From assembly GCF_021233435.1 (NCBI RefSeq), contig NZ_CP089468.1, positions 620,001-684,000 on the forward strand: a stretch of 64,000 nt of DNA. Reading direction: 5' to 3'. The DNA is from Halobacterium noricense. GTDB taxonomy: Archaea; Halobacteriota; Halobacteria; Halobacteriales; Halobacteriaceae. The translations under genes were made by a program, and so were the position numbers. Positions 41,544 through 50,276 of the stretch are shown here, one piece after another. Every line of letters starts with the position of its first letter. Within the stretch, counting starts at the first letter, position 1. Under the pieces are notes generated by a model. That model did no database searches. It was given only the letters and a program-made list of their open reading frames with translations, and was not told where the DNA came from.

Positions 41544-42035
41544 TCAGTACGCCTCGACGGCGAGTTCGACCGGCCGGCGCTCGCCTTCGAGGTCCGCGAC
41601 GACGCGCTCGACGACGCGCTCGCCCTCCTCGACGACCTTGTTCACGACCTTGTCGACCACCCAGTCGAGGGACACCAGCCGCGGCAGGTCGAGCGCGCCG
41701 CGGGCGCTGTCCGTGTCGTACGTGACGACGAACGTCACCCGCGCCCCGTCCGCGGTCTCGGCGACCTCCCAGCGGCCGTGCGCGTCGATGCCGTCCACGA
41801 GCTTCCAGTCGATTTGTTCGGGTTCGGCCGTGCCGGTGACCCGCGAGCGCACCGCGTGCGTGAGTTTCCACCACGCGAACGTCAGCTCGTACTCGGTGCC
41901 CGCGCCGCCGCTCCCGTGCTGGGTGACCGACTGCAAGTGCTCGGAGTAGTCGGCGTACCGCGGGAAGTCGGCGACGAACGCGTACGCTTCCTCGACGGGG
42001 ACGCGGACGTCCGTGCTCACCTCGACCGTGTTCAC
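41544..42035 (-). CDS. SRPBCC / COQ10-START family protein
   Basis: This 163-residue protein begins VEVSTDVRVPVEEAYAFVADFPRYADYSEHLQSVTQ, the typical first strand and helix of the polyketide-cyclase/START lipid-binding fold. It closes with a long helix (VDKVVNKVVEEGERVVERVVADL). Such proteins bind hydrophobic ligands such as quinones. It is divergent from the TrxR-like flavoprotein across 88 bp. Confidence 0.83.
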   Translation of the reverse strand: MNTVEVSTDVRVPVEEAYAFVADFPRYADYSEHLQSVTQHGSGGAGTEYELTFAWWKLTHAVRSRVTGTAEPEQIDWKLVDGIDAHGRWEVAETADGARVTFVVTYDTDSARGALDLPRLVSLDWVVDKVVNKVVEEGERVVERVVADLEGERRPVELAVEAY

Positions 42036-42123
42036 ACGCTCCCTACGCCGTGCGGCGTCAAAGGTCTACTGCGGGTCTGCCTCGACCGCGGTGCTTGTAT
42101 CCGTCCGGTGCCAACCCACGGCC

Positions 42124-42843
42124 ATGACAGCACACGTCGCCGTGGTCGGTGGCGGGCCTGCGGGCCTGACCGCCGCCATCTACACCGCACGCGCCGGCCT
42201 CGACACGACCGTCTACGACGCCGGCGAGCCGATTCTCGCGCGCAACGCCCACCTCGAAAACGTCCCCGGGTTCCCCGCGGGCGTGAACGCGCGAACCTTC
42301 CTCGACGCCACCCGCCAGCAGGCCGAGAACGCGGGCGTGGAGTTCGTCGAGGCGCGCGTCGAGCACGTCACCGGCACCGACGACGACTTCCACGTCGAGA
42401 CGGACGACGCCGGCACGGACGCCACGGACTTCGTGGTCGCGGCGTCGTGGCCCGACAGCTCCTACCTCGACGACTTCGAGCTGTCCCGCATCGACCGCGG
42501 GTCGAAGACGATGCTCGACGTCGACCAGTTCGGCCGCACCGACCTCGACGGCGTCTACGCCGCGGGCCGTGTCGCGCGCCAGTACCACCAGACCGTCGTC
42601 GCGGCCGGCCACGGCGCGACCGTCGGCCTCACCGTCATCGACGACAGCGACGTCCCCCACTACCACGACTGGGTCGCGCCCGAGGGCTACTTCACGGGCC
42701 GCGACCGCGACGTGCCGCCGGGCTGCGAGGAAATCGACGAGGCCGAACGCCGCGAGCGCGAGCAGGCGAGCCTGGACGCCCTCGCCGCGCTCTCCCCCAC
42801 GGACCCGCCGACGATGCACCCGAGCGTCGAGGACGACGACTGA
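42124..42843 (+). CDS. Minimal thioredoxin-reductase-like flavoprotein without CxxC
   Basis: This 239-residue protein has FAD motif VAVVGGGPAGLTAAIYTARAG at the N-terminus and the second FAD site DLDGVYAAGRVARQYHQTVVAAGHGA. In thioredoxin reductases the NADPH domain with the redox CxxC lies between these; here only about 120 residues join them, and neither a second GxGxxG nor a Cys pair is present. The enzyme may therefore bind FAD alone. The C-terminal 50 residues form a charged helix. Paralogues of this kind exist in haloarchaea, function unknown. Confidence 0.78.
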   Translation: MTAHVAVVGGGPAGLTAAIYTARAGLDTTVYDAGEPILARNAHLENVPGFPAGVNARTFLDATRQQAENAGVEFVEARVEHVTGTDDDFHVETDDAGTDATDFVVAASWPDSSYLDDFELSRIDRGSKTMLDVDQFGRTDLDGVYAAGRVARQYHQTVVAAGHGATVGLTVIDDSDVPHYHDWVAPEGYFTGRDRDVPPGCEEIDEAERREREQASLDALAALSPTDPPTMHPSVEDDD

Positions 42844-42849
42844 CCAGCC

Positions 42850-42857
42850 TATTTATA
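42850..42857 (+). promoter_or_regulatory. TATA box of coaBC
   Basis: TATTTATA is a near-ideal haloarchaeal TATA element, 25-32 bp ahead of the coaBC ATG, which predicts a leaderless or near-leaderless message. Confidence 0.65.
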
Positions 42858-42881
42858 GCCGGGAGCGCGAACCCCCTGTGA

Positions 42882-44033
42882 ATGCTCTCCGGAGTGAACA
42901 TCGCCCTCGGGGTCACGGGCAGCATCGCGGCGGTGAAGGTCGTGGAACTCGCCCACGAACTCCGCCGCCGCGGCGCGAGCGTGCGGGCCGTGATGACCGG
43001 GAGCGCACAGGGAATCATCCACCCGTGGGCCGTCGAGTTCGCCACGGACGAACCCGTCGTCACCGAGATTACGGGGAGCGTCGAGCACGTCGACCTCTGC
43101 GGGCGCGACGGCTGGGCGGACGTCTTCCTGATTGCGCCCGCGACCGCGAACACGGTCGGGAAAATCGCGGGCGCAATCGACGACACGCCCGTGACGACGT
43201 GTGCGACGACCGCGCTCGGAGCTGACGTCCCCGTCGTAATCGCGCCCGCGATGCACGAGCCGATGTACGACCACCCGGGCGTGCTGGACGCCATCGACCG
43301 CGTGGAGTCGTGGGGCGTCGACTTCGTGGACCCGCGCGTCGAGGAAGGCAAAGCCAAAATCGCGACCGAGGAAGCCATCGCCGTCGAGACGGCGCGTGCC
43401 GCCAGCGAGAACCCCCTAGCGGGTGAGCACGTCGTCGTCACCAGCGGCGCGACCAGCGAGCCAATCGACCCCGTGCGCGTGCTCACGAATCGCGCGTCTG
43501 GGCGGACGGGCCGCGCGGTCGCCGCGGGCTGTTACGTCGCCGGGGCCGACGTCACGCTCGTCCACCAGGGCGATGACGTCCCCTACGCCGACACGGTGCA
43601 GGTCGAGACCGCCGCGGAGATGCTGGCGGCGACCCGCGAGGCGTGCGCGGACGCCGACGCGCTCGTCTCCGCGGCCGCAGTCAGCGACTACACCGTCGAC
43701 GCCAGCGAGGAGAAGATTCGCTCCGGCCAGGACCTCACGCTCGACCTCGAACCGACGCCGAAGCTCATCGACGAGGTCCGCGAGGCCTACCCCGATCTCA
43801 CCATCGTCGGGTTCAAGGCCGAGACGTCCGGCGACGACGACGCGATGGTCGCCGCCGCGCGGAAGACGCTCGAACGCGCGGACCTTTCGTTCGTCGTCGC
43901 CAACGACGCCGGCGTGATGGGCGACGAGGACACTCGCGTGCTGTTCGTGACCCGCGAGGACGTCACCGAGTTCGTCGGCAGCAAGACCGCGCTCGGCCGC
44001 CGTGTCGCGGACGAACTCGCCGCGCGGGACTGA
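42882..44033 (+). CDS. coaBC: Bifunctional phosphopantothenoylcysteine decarboxylase/ligase
   Basis: This 383-residue protein has an N-terminal flavin decarboxylase: ALGVTGSIAAVK, active-site His in VEHVDL, PATANT loop and substrate clamp APAMHEPMYDHP. The C-terminal ligase has TSGATSEPIDPVRVLTNRASGRTGRAVA and VGFKAET with the conserved Lys. The two steps turn phosphopantothenate plus cysteine into phosphopantetheine for coenzyme A. A strong TATA box is placed just upstream. Confidence 0.93.
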   Translation: MLSGVNIALGVTGSIAAVKVVELAHELRRRGASVRAVMTGSAQGIIHPWAVEFATDEPVVTEITGSVEHVDLCGRDGWADVFLIAPATANTVGKIAGAIDDTPVTTCATTALGADVPVVIAPAMHEPMYDHPGVLDAIDRVESWGVDFVDPRVEEGKAKIATEEAIAVETARAASENPLAGEHVVVTSGATSEPIDPVRVLTNRASGRTGRAVAAGCYVAGADVTLVHQGDDVPYADTVQVETAAEMLAATREACADADALVSAAAVSDYTVDASEEKIRSGQDLTLDLEPTPKLIDEVREAYPDLTIVGFKAETSGDDDAMVAAARKTLERADLSFVVANDAGVMGDEDTRVLFVTREDVTEFVGSKTALGRRVADELAARD

Positions 44034-44058
44034 CGGTTACCGGCCGTTCTCGCCGCCG

Positions 44059-44128
44059 GCTAGCGTGGGAAACCGAAGGTATCATCATACGGCGCACCCA
44101 CTCGCCGAACACGACAAATGACGCTAGC
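44059..44128. repeat. Inverted repeat GCTAGCGT/ACGCTAGC upstream of the mrp operon
   Basis: Perfect 8-bp arms (44059-44066 and 44121-44128) are 54 bp apart in the 143-bp gap between coaBC and mrpE. The second arm ends 48 bp before the mrpE ATG. It may be a looping operator for the antiporter operon; chance is not excluded. Confidence 0.35.
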
Positions 44129-44176
44129 TACGCGGCCGCAGTCGGCGCTGTGGCCCGAACCACGGGGGGTGACCTG

Positions 44177-45220
44177 ATGGCTGGCGACGACCTGCTCGTC
44201 CCGGTCGACGACTCGGTGACACTCCGGAAGACGGTGGCGTACGTCGCCGAACGTGCCGCCGACGCCGACGGCCGGCCGACCCTGCACTTCGTCTACCCGG
44301 TGTCGGAACGCATCGACACCAGCGAGGAGGGCGCGGAAGCGACGGCCGCCGTGGAACTCCTCGACCGCATCGAAGTGTGGATCGAGGAGGACCTCGGCGA
44401 CGCCGCCGACTCGGTCGACGTCGAGGCCGCCGTCGTCGGGCAGACGGAGTACCTCTTCAACCCCGGCGACTACGCCGACGTGCTCGCCGACTACGCGCGC
44501 CGCCACGGCGTCGGGACGGTCGTCCTCGACCCCGAGTACAACCCGCTCGGGATGGCCCCGCTGCTCCCGCCGCTGGAGGGCGAACTCGAATCCGCCGGCC
44601 TGACCGTCGAACTCGCGCCCGTCGAGCGGCCGACCCGCCGCAGCCCGCTCACGCGGACCGCCGGCCTCGGCCAGTTCGTCGTGTTGTTCTGCGCGACGTA
44701 CGGGTTCTACCTGCTCGTATCGGGCACGCTGGCGACGTTCGACCTCGCGACCGGTGCCATCACCGCGGGCGTCGTCTCCGCGCTGTTGTGGCGCATCACG
44801 ACGCGCGGCGAGGTCGAGGTGAGCAAGCTCGGCGGCCGGCTCGCGCGGTTCGCGCTCTACGTTCCCTTCCTGCTGTGGGAAATCGTGAAGGCGAACCTCG
44901 ACATCGCGTACGTCGTCCTCCACCCGCGGCTCCCCATCGACCCGCGCGTCGTGGAGTTCGACGCCGCGGTGTGGTCGGCGCTCCCGGCGACGACGCTCGC
45001 GAACAGCATCACGCTCACGCCCGGGACGCTCACCGTCGACGTCACGCAACGCCACTTCACGGTGCACAGCCTCACGGCCGGTGCTCGCGACGACCTGCTG
45101 GACGGCGCGCTCGAACGCGCGGTTCGGTTCGTGTTCTACGGCCGGCGCGCCGCCCGCATCGCCAGCCCCGCCGAACGCGGCGCGCGCACCGACGACGAAA
45201 CGGAGGATGAGAACGCGTGA
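44177..45220 (+). CDS. mrpE: Mrp antiporter subunit E fused to an N-terminal UspA-like domain
   Basis: This 347-residue protein has a soluble alpha/beta domain in residues 1-155 (DLLVPVDDSVTLRKTVAYVAERA, LHFVYPV, VGTVVLDPEYNPLG) like universal stress proteins. From about residue 160 follow MrpE helices and the MrpE/MnhE core (VVSALLWRITTRGE, LWEIVKANLDIAYVVLHPRLPIDPRVV, TTLANSITLTPGTLTVDV). Bacterial MrpE lacks the extra domain. The domain may bind a nucleotide and gate or assemble the antiporter. First gene of the operon; overlaps mrpF. Confidence 0.9.
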   Translation: MAGDDLLVPVDDSVTLRKTVAYVAERAADADGRPTLHFVYPVSERIDTSEEGAEATAAVELLDRIEVWIEEDLGDAADSVDVEAAVVGQTEYLFNPGDYADVLADYARRHGVGTVVLDPEYNPLGMAPLLPPLEGELESAGLTVELAPVERPTRRSPLTRTAGLGQFVVLFCATYGFYLLVSGTLATFDLATGAITAGVVSALLWRITTRGEVEVSKLGGRLARFALYVPFLLWEIVKANLDIAYVVLHPRLPIDPRVVEFDAAVWSALPATTLANSITLTPGTLTVDVTQRHFTVHSLTAGARDDLLDGALERAVRFVFYGRRAARIASPAERGARTDDETEDENA

Positions 45221-45492
45221 CGCTGCTCACCGACATCCTCTTCGGGGGCGCGGCGGCGTTCATCGTCGTCTCGCTGTCCATCCTCTACCGCGTCGTGCGC
45301 GGCCCGACGATGCAGGACCGCGTCATCGCGGTCAACGCCATCGGGACGAACATCGTCGTCATCATCGCGCTCGTCGCGGCGGCCACCGGGAACCCCTCGG
45401 CGCTGGACATCGCCATCGTCTACGCGCTGTTGAACTTCCTGATGAGCATCGCCATCTCGAAGTTCACCGTCGAACGGGGTGGTGTGCTGTGA
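45217..45492 (+). CDS. mrpF: Mrp antiporter subunit F
   Basis: This 91-residue protein has three helices with the family centre YRVVRGPTMQDRVIAVNAIGTNIVVIIALVA. It starts at a GTG inside the end of mrpE (GTGA). MrpF is a small structural subunit needed for assembly of the Na+/H+ exchanger in the cell membrane. Confidence 0.9.
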   Translation: MTLLTDILFGGAAAFIVVSLSILYRVVRGPTMQDRVIAVNAIGTNIVVIIALVAAATGNPSALDIAIVYALLNFLMSIAISKFTVERGGVL

Positions 45493-45806
45493 CGCCCCGC
45501 GAGATTGCGGTGCTCGCGCTCGTCGCGGGCGGCGCGTTCTTCGCGTTCGTCGCGGCCGTCGGACTGCTGCGGCTGCCCGACGTCTACACGCGCACCCACG
45601 GCGCCTCGAAGAGCGACACGCTCGGCGCTGGCCTCGCGCTCGCGGCGGTCGCCGTCACGTTCGGCTTCGACCTCTCCAGCGTGAAGGCCGCGCTGCTCGT
45701 CCTGTTCATGTTCGTTACGAACCCGACCGCGGCCCACGCTATCGCGCGCGCCGCCGAAGACCAGGGCATCGAACCGTGGACGACCGACGAGGGTGATAGC
45801 GAATGA
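45489..45806 (+). CDS. mrpG: Mrp antiporter subunit G
   Basis: This 105-residue protein starts at a GTG overlapping the mrpF stop. It has three helices and the MrpG signature GLLRLPDVYTRTHGASKSDTLGAGL, followed by VKAALLVLFMFVTNPTAAHAIARAA. The C-terminus is acidic. Coupled to the next gene by ATGA. Confidence 0.9.
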   Translation: MTPREIAVLALVAGGAFFAFVAAVGLLRLPDVYTRTHGASKSDTLGAGLALAAVAVTFGFDLSSVKAALLVLFMFVTNPTAAHAIARAAEDQGIEPWTTDEGDSE

Positions 45807-46333
45807 ACCTCGAACTCCCGCTCATCGCGTTCGTGCTCGCGTCCGCGCTGGCGACGGCTGTCCTACGGGACGTGCTCGCCGCAATCATCGCGTTCGCGAC
45901 GTACAGCCTCGGCATCGCGGTCGTCTGGGTGGTGTTGCAGGCACCCGACGTCGGCCTCACGGAGGCCGCGGTCGGCGCTGGCGTCACCACTGTGTTGTTC
46001 CTCCTCACTATCGCGAAGACGGTGCGGCCGTCGGGCGACCGCGTGCTCGAACGCCTCGACGTGCCGGCGCTCGGCGTCGCCGTGCTGTTCGTCGCCGTGC
46101 TGGCGACCACGCTCGGCGCGCTCCCCGAAATCGGGGCCGCCGACACGACCGTCATCACGTCGGACGTCACGCAGTACTACCTCGAACACGCGTACAAGGA
46201 AGCGGGCGTGAAGAACGCCGTCACGGCCGTGCTCGCGGCCTACCGTGGGTTCGACACCCTCGGCGAGGCGGTCGTCGTCTACTCCGCGGGCGTCGGCCTG
46301 CTCGTCGTGCTCGGGAAGGAGGTGTTCGCATGA
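45803..46333 (+). CDS. Mrp antiporter DUF4040/MrpA C-terminal-like subunit
   Basis: This 176-residue protein has five helices. The N-terminal half, LRDVLAAIIAFATYSLGIAVVWVVLQAPDVGLTEAAVGAGVTTVLFL, is the DUF4040 segment found at the C-terminal end of bacterial MrpA and in membrane hydrogenases. The second half has the DTLGEAVVVYSAGVGLLVVLG end typical of MrpB N-terminal parts. Archaeal Mrp systems carry this part as a separate gene, as here. Shares ATGA with mrpG and mrpB. Confidence 0.85.
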   Translation: MNLELPLIAFVLASALATAVLRDVLAAIIAFATYSLGIAVVWVVLQAPDVGLTEAAVGAGVTTVLFLLTIAKTVRPSGDRVLERLDVPALGVAVLFVAVLATTLGALPEIGAADTTVITSDVTQYYLEHAYKEAGVKNAVTAVLAAYRGFDTLGEAVVVYSAGVGLLVVLGKEVFA

Positions 46334-46818
46334 GCGAATCTCCCTCGGGAGCTGACCCCGAAGCGGCCGAGACGGCCGACGACCTGCAATCGTACGTCGA
46401 GAGCCCCATCATCATGGCGACGGTGCGCGTCGTCTCGCCGTTCGTATTCACGTACGGCCTCTACCTGATGTTCCACGGCGCGGACTCCTCCGGCGGCGGG
46501 TTCCAGGGCGGTGTCGTCGTCGCCACCGTGATGTTGATGCTCGGCATCGCGTTCGGCATCGACCCGCTCCGCGAGTGGGTCGGCGAAGCCACGCTCGTGC
46601 TCGTCGTCGCCGGCGGCGTCGCGGCGTTCGTCGCCATCGGCGTCGGCACGGTCGTCGCGGGCGGCGGCTTCCTCGACTACTCGGCGTACGGCATCCACCA
46701 CGCCAGCAAGTACGGCATCGAAGTGGTGGAACTGTTCATCGGCGTCATCGTCGCGGGCACCATCACGGGCCTGTTCTTCGCCATCGACGCCGGCAAGGAC
46801 GGAGGTGACAACGAATGA
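46330..46818 (+). CDS. mrpB: Mrp antiporter subunit B
   Basis: This 162-residue protein has four helices. VSPFVFTYGLYLMFHGADSSGGGFQGGVVVATVMLMLGIAFG contains the MrpB signature HGxxSPGGGFQGG with Pro changed to Ser. A 30-residue acidic N-terminus precedes the first helix. It overlaps the genes on both sides by 4 bp. Confidence 0.9.
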   Translation: MSESPSGADPEAAETADDLQSYVESPIIMATVRVVSPFVFTYGLYLMFHGADSSGGGFQGGVVVATVMLMLGIAFGIDPLREWVGEATLVLVVAGGVAAFVAIGVGTVVAGGGFLDYSAYGIHHASKYGIEVVELFIGVIVAGTITGLFFAIDAGKDGGDNE

Positions 46819-47171
46819 TAGACCTACTCGTCACCCGGGACTACTACGTCGCGGCGTTCCTGCTGCTCGGCATCGGGACGTACGTGATGATAGCCGCCGG
46901 GAACTTCGTGAAGAAAGTCATCGGCATGAACATCTTCCAGACCGGCATCTTCCTGTTCTTCATCGCGTCGGCGTACCTCGACGGCGGCAGCCCGCCCGTG
47001 CTGACGGACATCGCACCGTACGTCAGCCCGCTGCCGCACGTGCTCATTCTCACCGCTATCGTCGTCGGCGTCGCGCTGACGGCGGTCGCGCTGGGGATGA
47101 TCGTCCGCATCTACGCGGAGTACGGCACGCTCACCGAGGACACCCTCAAGGAGGTACGTGACAGTGAGTGA
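46815..47171 (+). CDS. mrpC: Mrp antiporter subunit C (NuoK-like)
   Basis: This 118-residue protein has three helices and NuoK/MrpC features: GTYVMIAAGNFVKKVIGMNIFQTGIFLFFIASAYLDGG and HVLILTAIVVGVALTAVALGMIVRIY. In the complex MrpC sits beside the large antiporter-like subunits and probably takes part in the ion path. It overlaps the next gene by 14 bp. Confidence 0.92.
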   Translation: MIDLLVTRDYYVAAFLLLGIGTYVMIAAGNFVKKVIGMNIFQTGIFLFFIASAYLDGGSPPVLTDIAPYVSPLPHVLILTAIVVGVALTAVALGMIVRIYAEYGTLTEDTLKEVRDSE

Positions 47172-48663
47172 CCTCGTCGCGCTCGCGGTCGCCGCACCCA
47201 TCGTCGGGTCGCTCGTGGCGCTGGTCGCCGGCATCGCGCGCTCGAAGAGCGGCTGGCCGGTCGCGGTCGTCGCGTGCGCCGTCCAGCTCGTCGTCGCCGC
47301 ACAGCTCGCAGCGACGGCGTTCACGGAGGGCACAATCGAGTACGTCGTCGGCGGCTTCGAAGCGCCGTACGGCATCGAACTCGTCGTCGACGGCCTGACC
47401 GCGACGATGATAGTTCTGATTGCGGTCGTCTCGCTGGGCGTGCTCGCGTACGCCCGCCGCGCGGGACCGCGGTCGAACCCGTTCTACGCGGTGTACATGC
47501 TGCTGGTCACCGGTCTGACCGGGATGAGCGTCACCGCCGACCTGTTCAACATGTACGTCTTCCTCGAAATCACGGGGCTGGCGGCGTACGCGCTCGTCGC
47601 CAGCGGCGACCGCGGCCGGTCGGCGGTCGCGGCGCTGAAGTACCTGCTCGTCGGCACCGTCGGCGCGTCGCTGTTCCTGCTCGGCGTCGGGTACGCGTAC
47701 ATCGACACCGGGACGTTGAACATGGCCGACCTCGCCGTGAAACTCGCCGAGAACGGCTACGACGCGACGCTCACGCAGGCGGCGTTCGCGTTCATCGTCG
47801 TCGGCCTGTTCATCAAGGTCGCGGTGTTCCCGCTGCACACGTGGCAGCCCGACGCCTACGCGGGCGCTCCCGACACCGTCAGCGCGCTCATCTCCGCGCT
47901 CGTCTCCACGATTGCGGCGTACGCGCTGCTGCGCGTCGTCTACACGGTGTTCGGCGCTGGGTTCGTCGACGCGAACCCGCTGGCGCACGCCATCCTCGTC
48001 GGCGGCGCCGTCGTCAGCATCGTCGCCGGCAGCCTGCTGGCGATCTCCCAGTCCGAAGTCAAGCGGATGCTGGCGTACTCGTCGGTCGCCCAGTTTGGCC
48101 TCGTGGTTGCCGCCATCTCCATCGGGAACGTCACTGCGCTCATGGGTGCGGCCGTCCACCTCGTCGGCCACGCCATCATGAAGGGTGGGCTGTTCCTCAC
48201 CGCCGGGCTGGTCGCCACGGAGACCGGCGCGCGCCGCGTCGAGGAGTTCGACGGCCTCGTCCAACGCTCGCCGGTCGGCGCGGGCGTCTTCGGCGTGCTC
48301 GCGGTCGCGATGGTCGGCATCCCGCCGACAATCGGCTTCGCGGGCAAGTGGTACATCGCCGTCGGCGCCGCCGAAGCCGGCTCGTGGGCGCTGCTCGCCG
48401 TCATCGTCGGGAGCACGCTGCTCACGCTGGCGTACTTCGCACGGCTCGTCGAACGCATGTTCTTCCGCGAACCCAGCGTCGACCTCGAACCCGCCGTCGA
48501 GCGCGTCGACGCGCGTGCTGACGGCGGCGAGGGTGCGACCGGCGTCTCTCTCGGCATGCAGGCGACGGTCGTCGCCGCGGCCGTCCTCGCGGTCGCGCTC
48601 GGATTCGCGGTCTTCGGCTACAGTGACGCCCTTCAACCGACAATCGAGGCACTCCTCTCATGA
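47158..48663 (+). CDS. mrpD: Mrp antiporter subunit D (NuoM/NuoN-like)
   Basis: This 501-residue protein has about fourteen helices. It includes the proton-channel elements FNMYVFLEITGLAAYALVAS, FIKVAVFPLHTWQPDAYAGAPDTVSALISALVSTIAAYALLR and SEVKRMLAYSSVAQFGLVV. The Glu of the first (LEIT) and the Lys residues of the later segments match the charged residues that carry protons in complex I-like subunits. The start is GTG 47158 or 47164. Confidence 0.92.
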   Translation: MTVSDLVALAVAAPIVGSLVALVAGIARSKSGWPVAVVACAVQLVVAAQLAATAFTEGTIEYVVGGFEAPYGIELVVDGLTATMIVLIAVVSLGVLAYARRAGPRSNPFYAVYMLLVTGLTGMSVTADLFNMYVFLEITGLAAYALVASGDRGRSAVAALKYLLVGTVGASLFLLGVGYAYIDTGTLNMADLAVKLAENGYDATLTQAAFAFIVVGLFIKVAVFPLHTWQPDAYAGAPDTVSALISALVSTIAAYALLRVVYTVFGAGFVDANPLAHAILVGGAVVSIVAGSLLAISQSEVKRMLAYSSVAQFGLVVAAISIGNVTALMGAAVHLVGHAIMKGGLFLTAGLVATETGARRVEEFDGLVQRSPVGAGVFGVLAVAMVGIPPTIGFAGKWYIAVGAAEAGSWALLAVIVGSTLLTLAYFARLVERMFFREPSVDLEPAVERVDARADGGEGATGVSLGMQATVVAAAVLAVALGFAVFGYSDALQPTIEALLS

Positions 48664-50276
48664 CCGAAATCACCTCCCTCCGGCCACTCGCTGCGGTGCT
48701 CGTGTCGGCGGTCGCGGTCGCGCCGATTCTGGCGTCCAACGGCCGCCCGAACGTCCGCGAAGCGTGGACGATGCTGGCGGCGCTGGCGAAGTTCGGGCTG
48801 GTGGCCAGCATGGTGCCGGCCGCGCTCGCCGGCGACGTCTACGTCACCGAACTCGGCCAGCTCGTCCCGTACGTCGAGTTCACGCTCCGGGCGGACTCGC
48901 TGGGCCTGCTGTTCGCGCTGCTGGCGAGCACCCTCTGGATCGTCACGAGCTTCTACAGCATGGGCTACATGCGGGGGCTCGACGAGGACCACCAGACGCG
49001 GTACTTCGCTGCGTTCGCCGGCAGCGTCTCCTCGGCAGTCGGCGTCGCGTTCGCGTCGAACCTCGTCGTGCTCTACGTGTTCTACGAACTGCTGACGGTC
49101 GCGACGTACCCGCTGGTCGCCCACGACGGCACCGACGAAGCGCGCGCCGCCGGCCGAAAGTACCTCGCGTACACGTTCGGCGGCGGCGTCGCCGTGCTCG
49201 CGGGCACGCTGCTGGTCTTCCACCTCACTGGAACGACGGCGTTCACGACCGGTGGCATCTCGCCGCTCGCGAACGCCGACCCGACGCTCGCTCGCGCGGC
49301 GTTCGCGCTGCTGGTCACCGGCTTCGGCGTGAAGGCCGCGCTGATGCCGCTGCACTCGTGGCTGCCGGACGCGATGGTCGCGCCGACGCCCGTCTCCGGG
49401 CTGCTGCACGCGGTCGCGGTCGTCAAATCCGGCGTCTTCGGCATCGCGCGCGTCCTCCTGGACGTTTTCGGCATCGACCTCGTCGCGGAACTCGGCGTCG
49501 GTGGCGTGCTCGCGGCGGTCGCCGCGTTCACGCTCGTCGTCGCCAGCGTCATCGCGCTCCGACAGGACCACCTCAAGCGCCGGCTCGCGTTCTCGACGAT
49601 TAGCCAGCTCTCGTACATCGTCCTCGGCATCGCGGTCGCCGGGGCCGTCGGTCCCGGCGAGGCCGCGAAGTGGGCACTTATCGGTGGACTGCTGCACATC
49701 CCGGCGCACGCGTTCATGAAGCTCACGCTGTTCTTCTGCGCGGGCGCGGTCCACGTCGAGACCCACGTCGACTACATCTCGGAGATGGCCGGCATCGGCA
49801 AGCGGATGCCGCTCACGATGGGCGCGTTCGCGGTCGCCGCCGCCGGCATGGCGGGCATCCCGCTGATTGCGGGGTTCGTCAGCAAGTACTTCCTGCTGAT
49901 TGGGACCGTCTCCAGCGGCAACCTCGTGTTCACCGGCGCGCTGTTGCTCTCGGGCATCCTGAACATCGCGTACTTCTGGCCGGTCGTCTACACCGCGTTC
50001 TTCGAGAGCGCGGAGGGCTCCGACGAGAAGCCGCTCGTCTCCGGGCCGCTCGGCGGTCGCTTCGGCGGCGAGGCCCGGGCTGACGGCGGGCACGACCACG
50101 GCCACGGCGCGTTCGAGCGCCGTGCGCCGAACGGCGCGGAGTCGACGTGGTTCATCCTCGGCCCGATTCTGTTCGCGGCCGCGGGCTCCGTCGTACTCGG
50201 CGTCGTCCCGGACACCGCGGTGTTCCTCCAGCTCGTCCGTGACGTCGCCGACGCCGCAGTGGGGGTGGTGGCCTGA
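48660..50276 (+). CDS. Mrp antiporter large subunit (MrpA/NuoL-like)
   Basis: This 538-residue protein has about fourteen helices. Key parts are VLYVFYELLTVATYPLVAHDGTDEARAAGRKYL, GFGVKAALMPLHSWLPDAMVAPTPVSGLLHAVAVVKSGVFG and DHLKRRLAFSTISQLSYIVLG, again with the membrane Glu and Lys of proton-conducting subunits. A His-rich loop (GGHDHGHGAFERR) lies before the last helix. It is one of three homologous large subunits in this operon, where bacterial Mrp has two. Confidence 0.9.
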   Translation: MTEITSLRPLAAVLVSAVAVAPILASNGRPNVREAWTMLAALAKFGLVASMVPAALAGDVYVTELGQLVPYVEFTLRADSLGLLFALLASTLWIVTSFYSMGYMRGLDEDHQTRYFAAFAGSVSSAVGVAFASNLVVLYVFYELLTVATYPLVAHDGTDEARAAGRKYLAYTFGGGVAVLAGTLLVFHLTGTTAFTTGGISPLANADPTLARAAFALLVTGFGVKAALMPLHSWLPDAMVAPTPVSGLLHAVAVVKSGVFGIARVLLDVFGIDLVAELGVGGVLAAVAAFTLVVASVIALRQDHLKRRLAFSTISQLSYIVLGIAVAGAVGPGEAAKWALIGGLLHIPAHAFMKLTLFFCAGAVHVETHVDYISEMAGIGKRMPLTMGAFAVAAAGMAGIPLIAGFVSKYFLLIGTVSSGNLVFTGALLLSGILNIAYFWPVVYTAFFESAEGSDEKPLVSGPLGGRFGGEARADGGHDHGHGAFERRAPNGAESTWFILGPILFAAAGSVVLGVVPDTAVFLQLVRDVADAAVGVVA

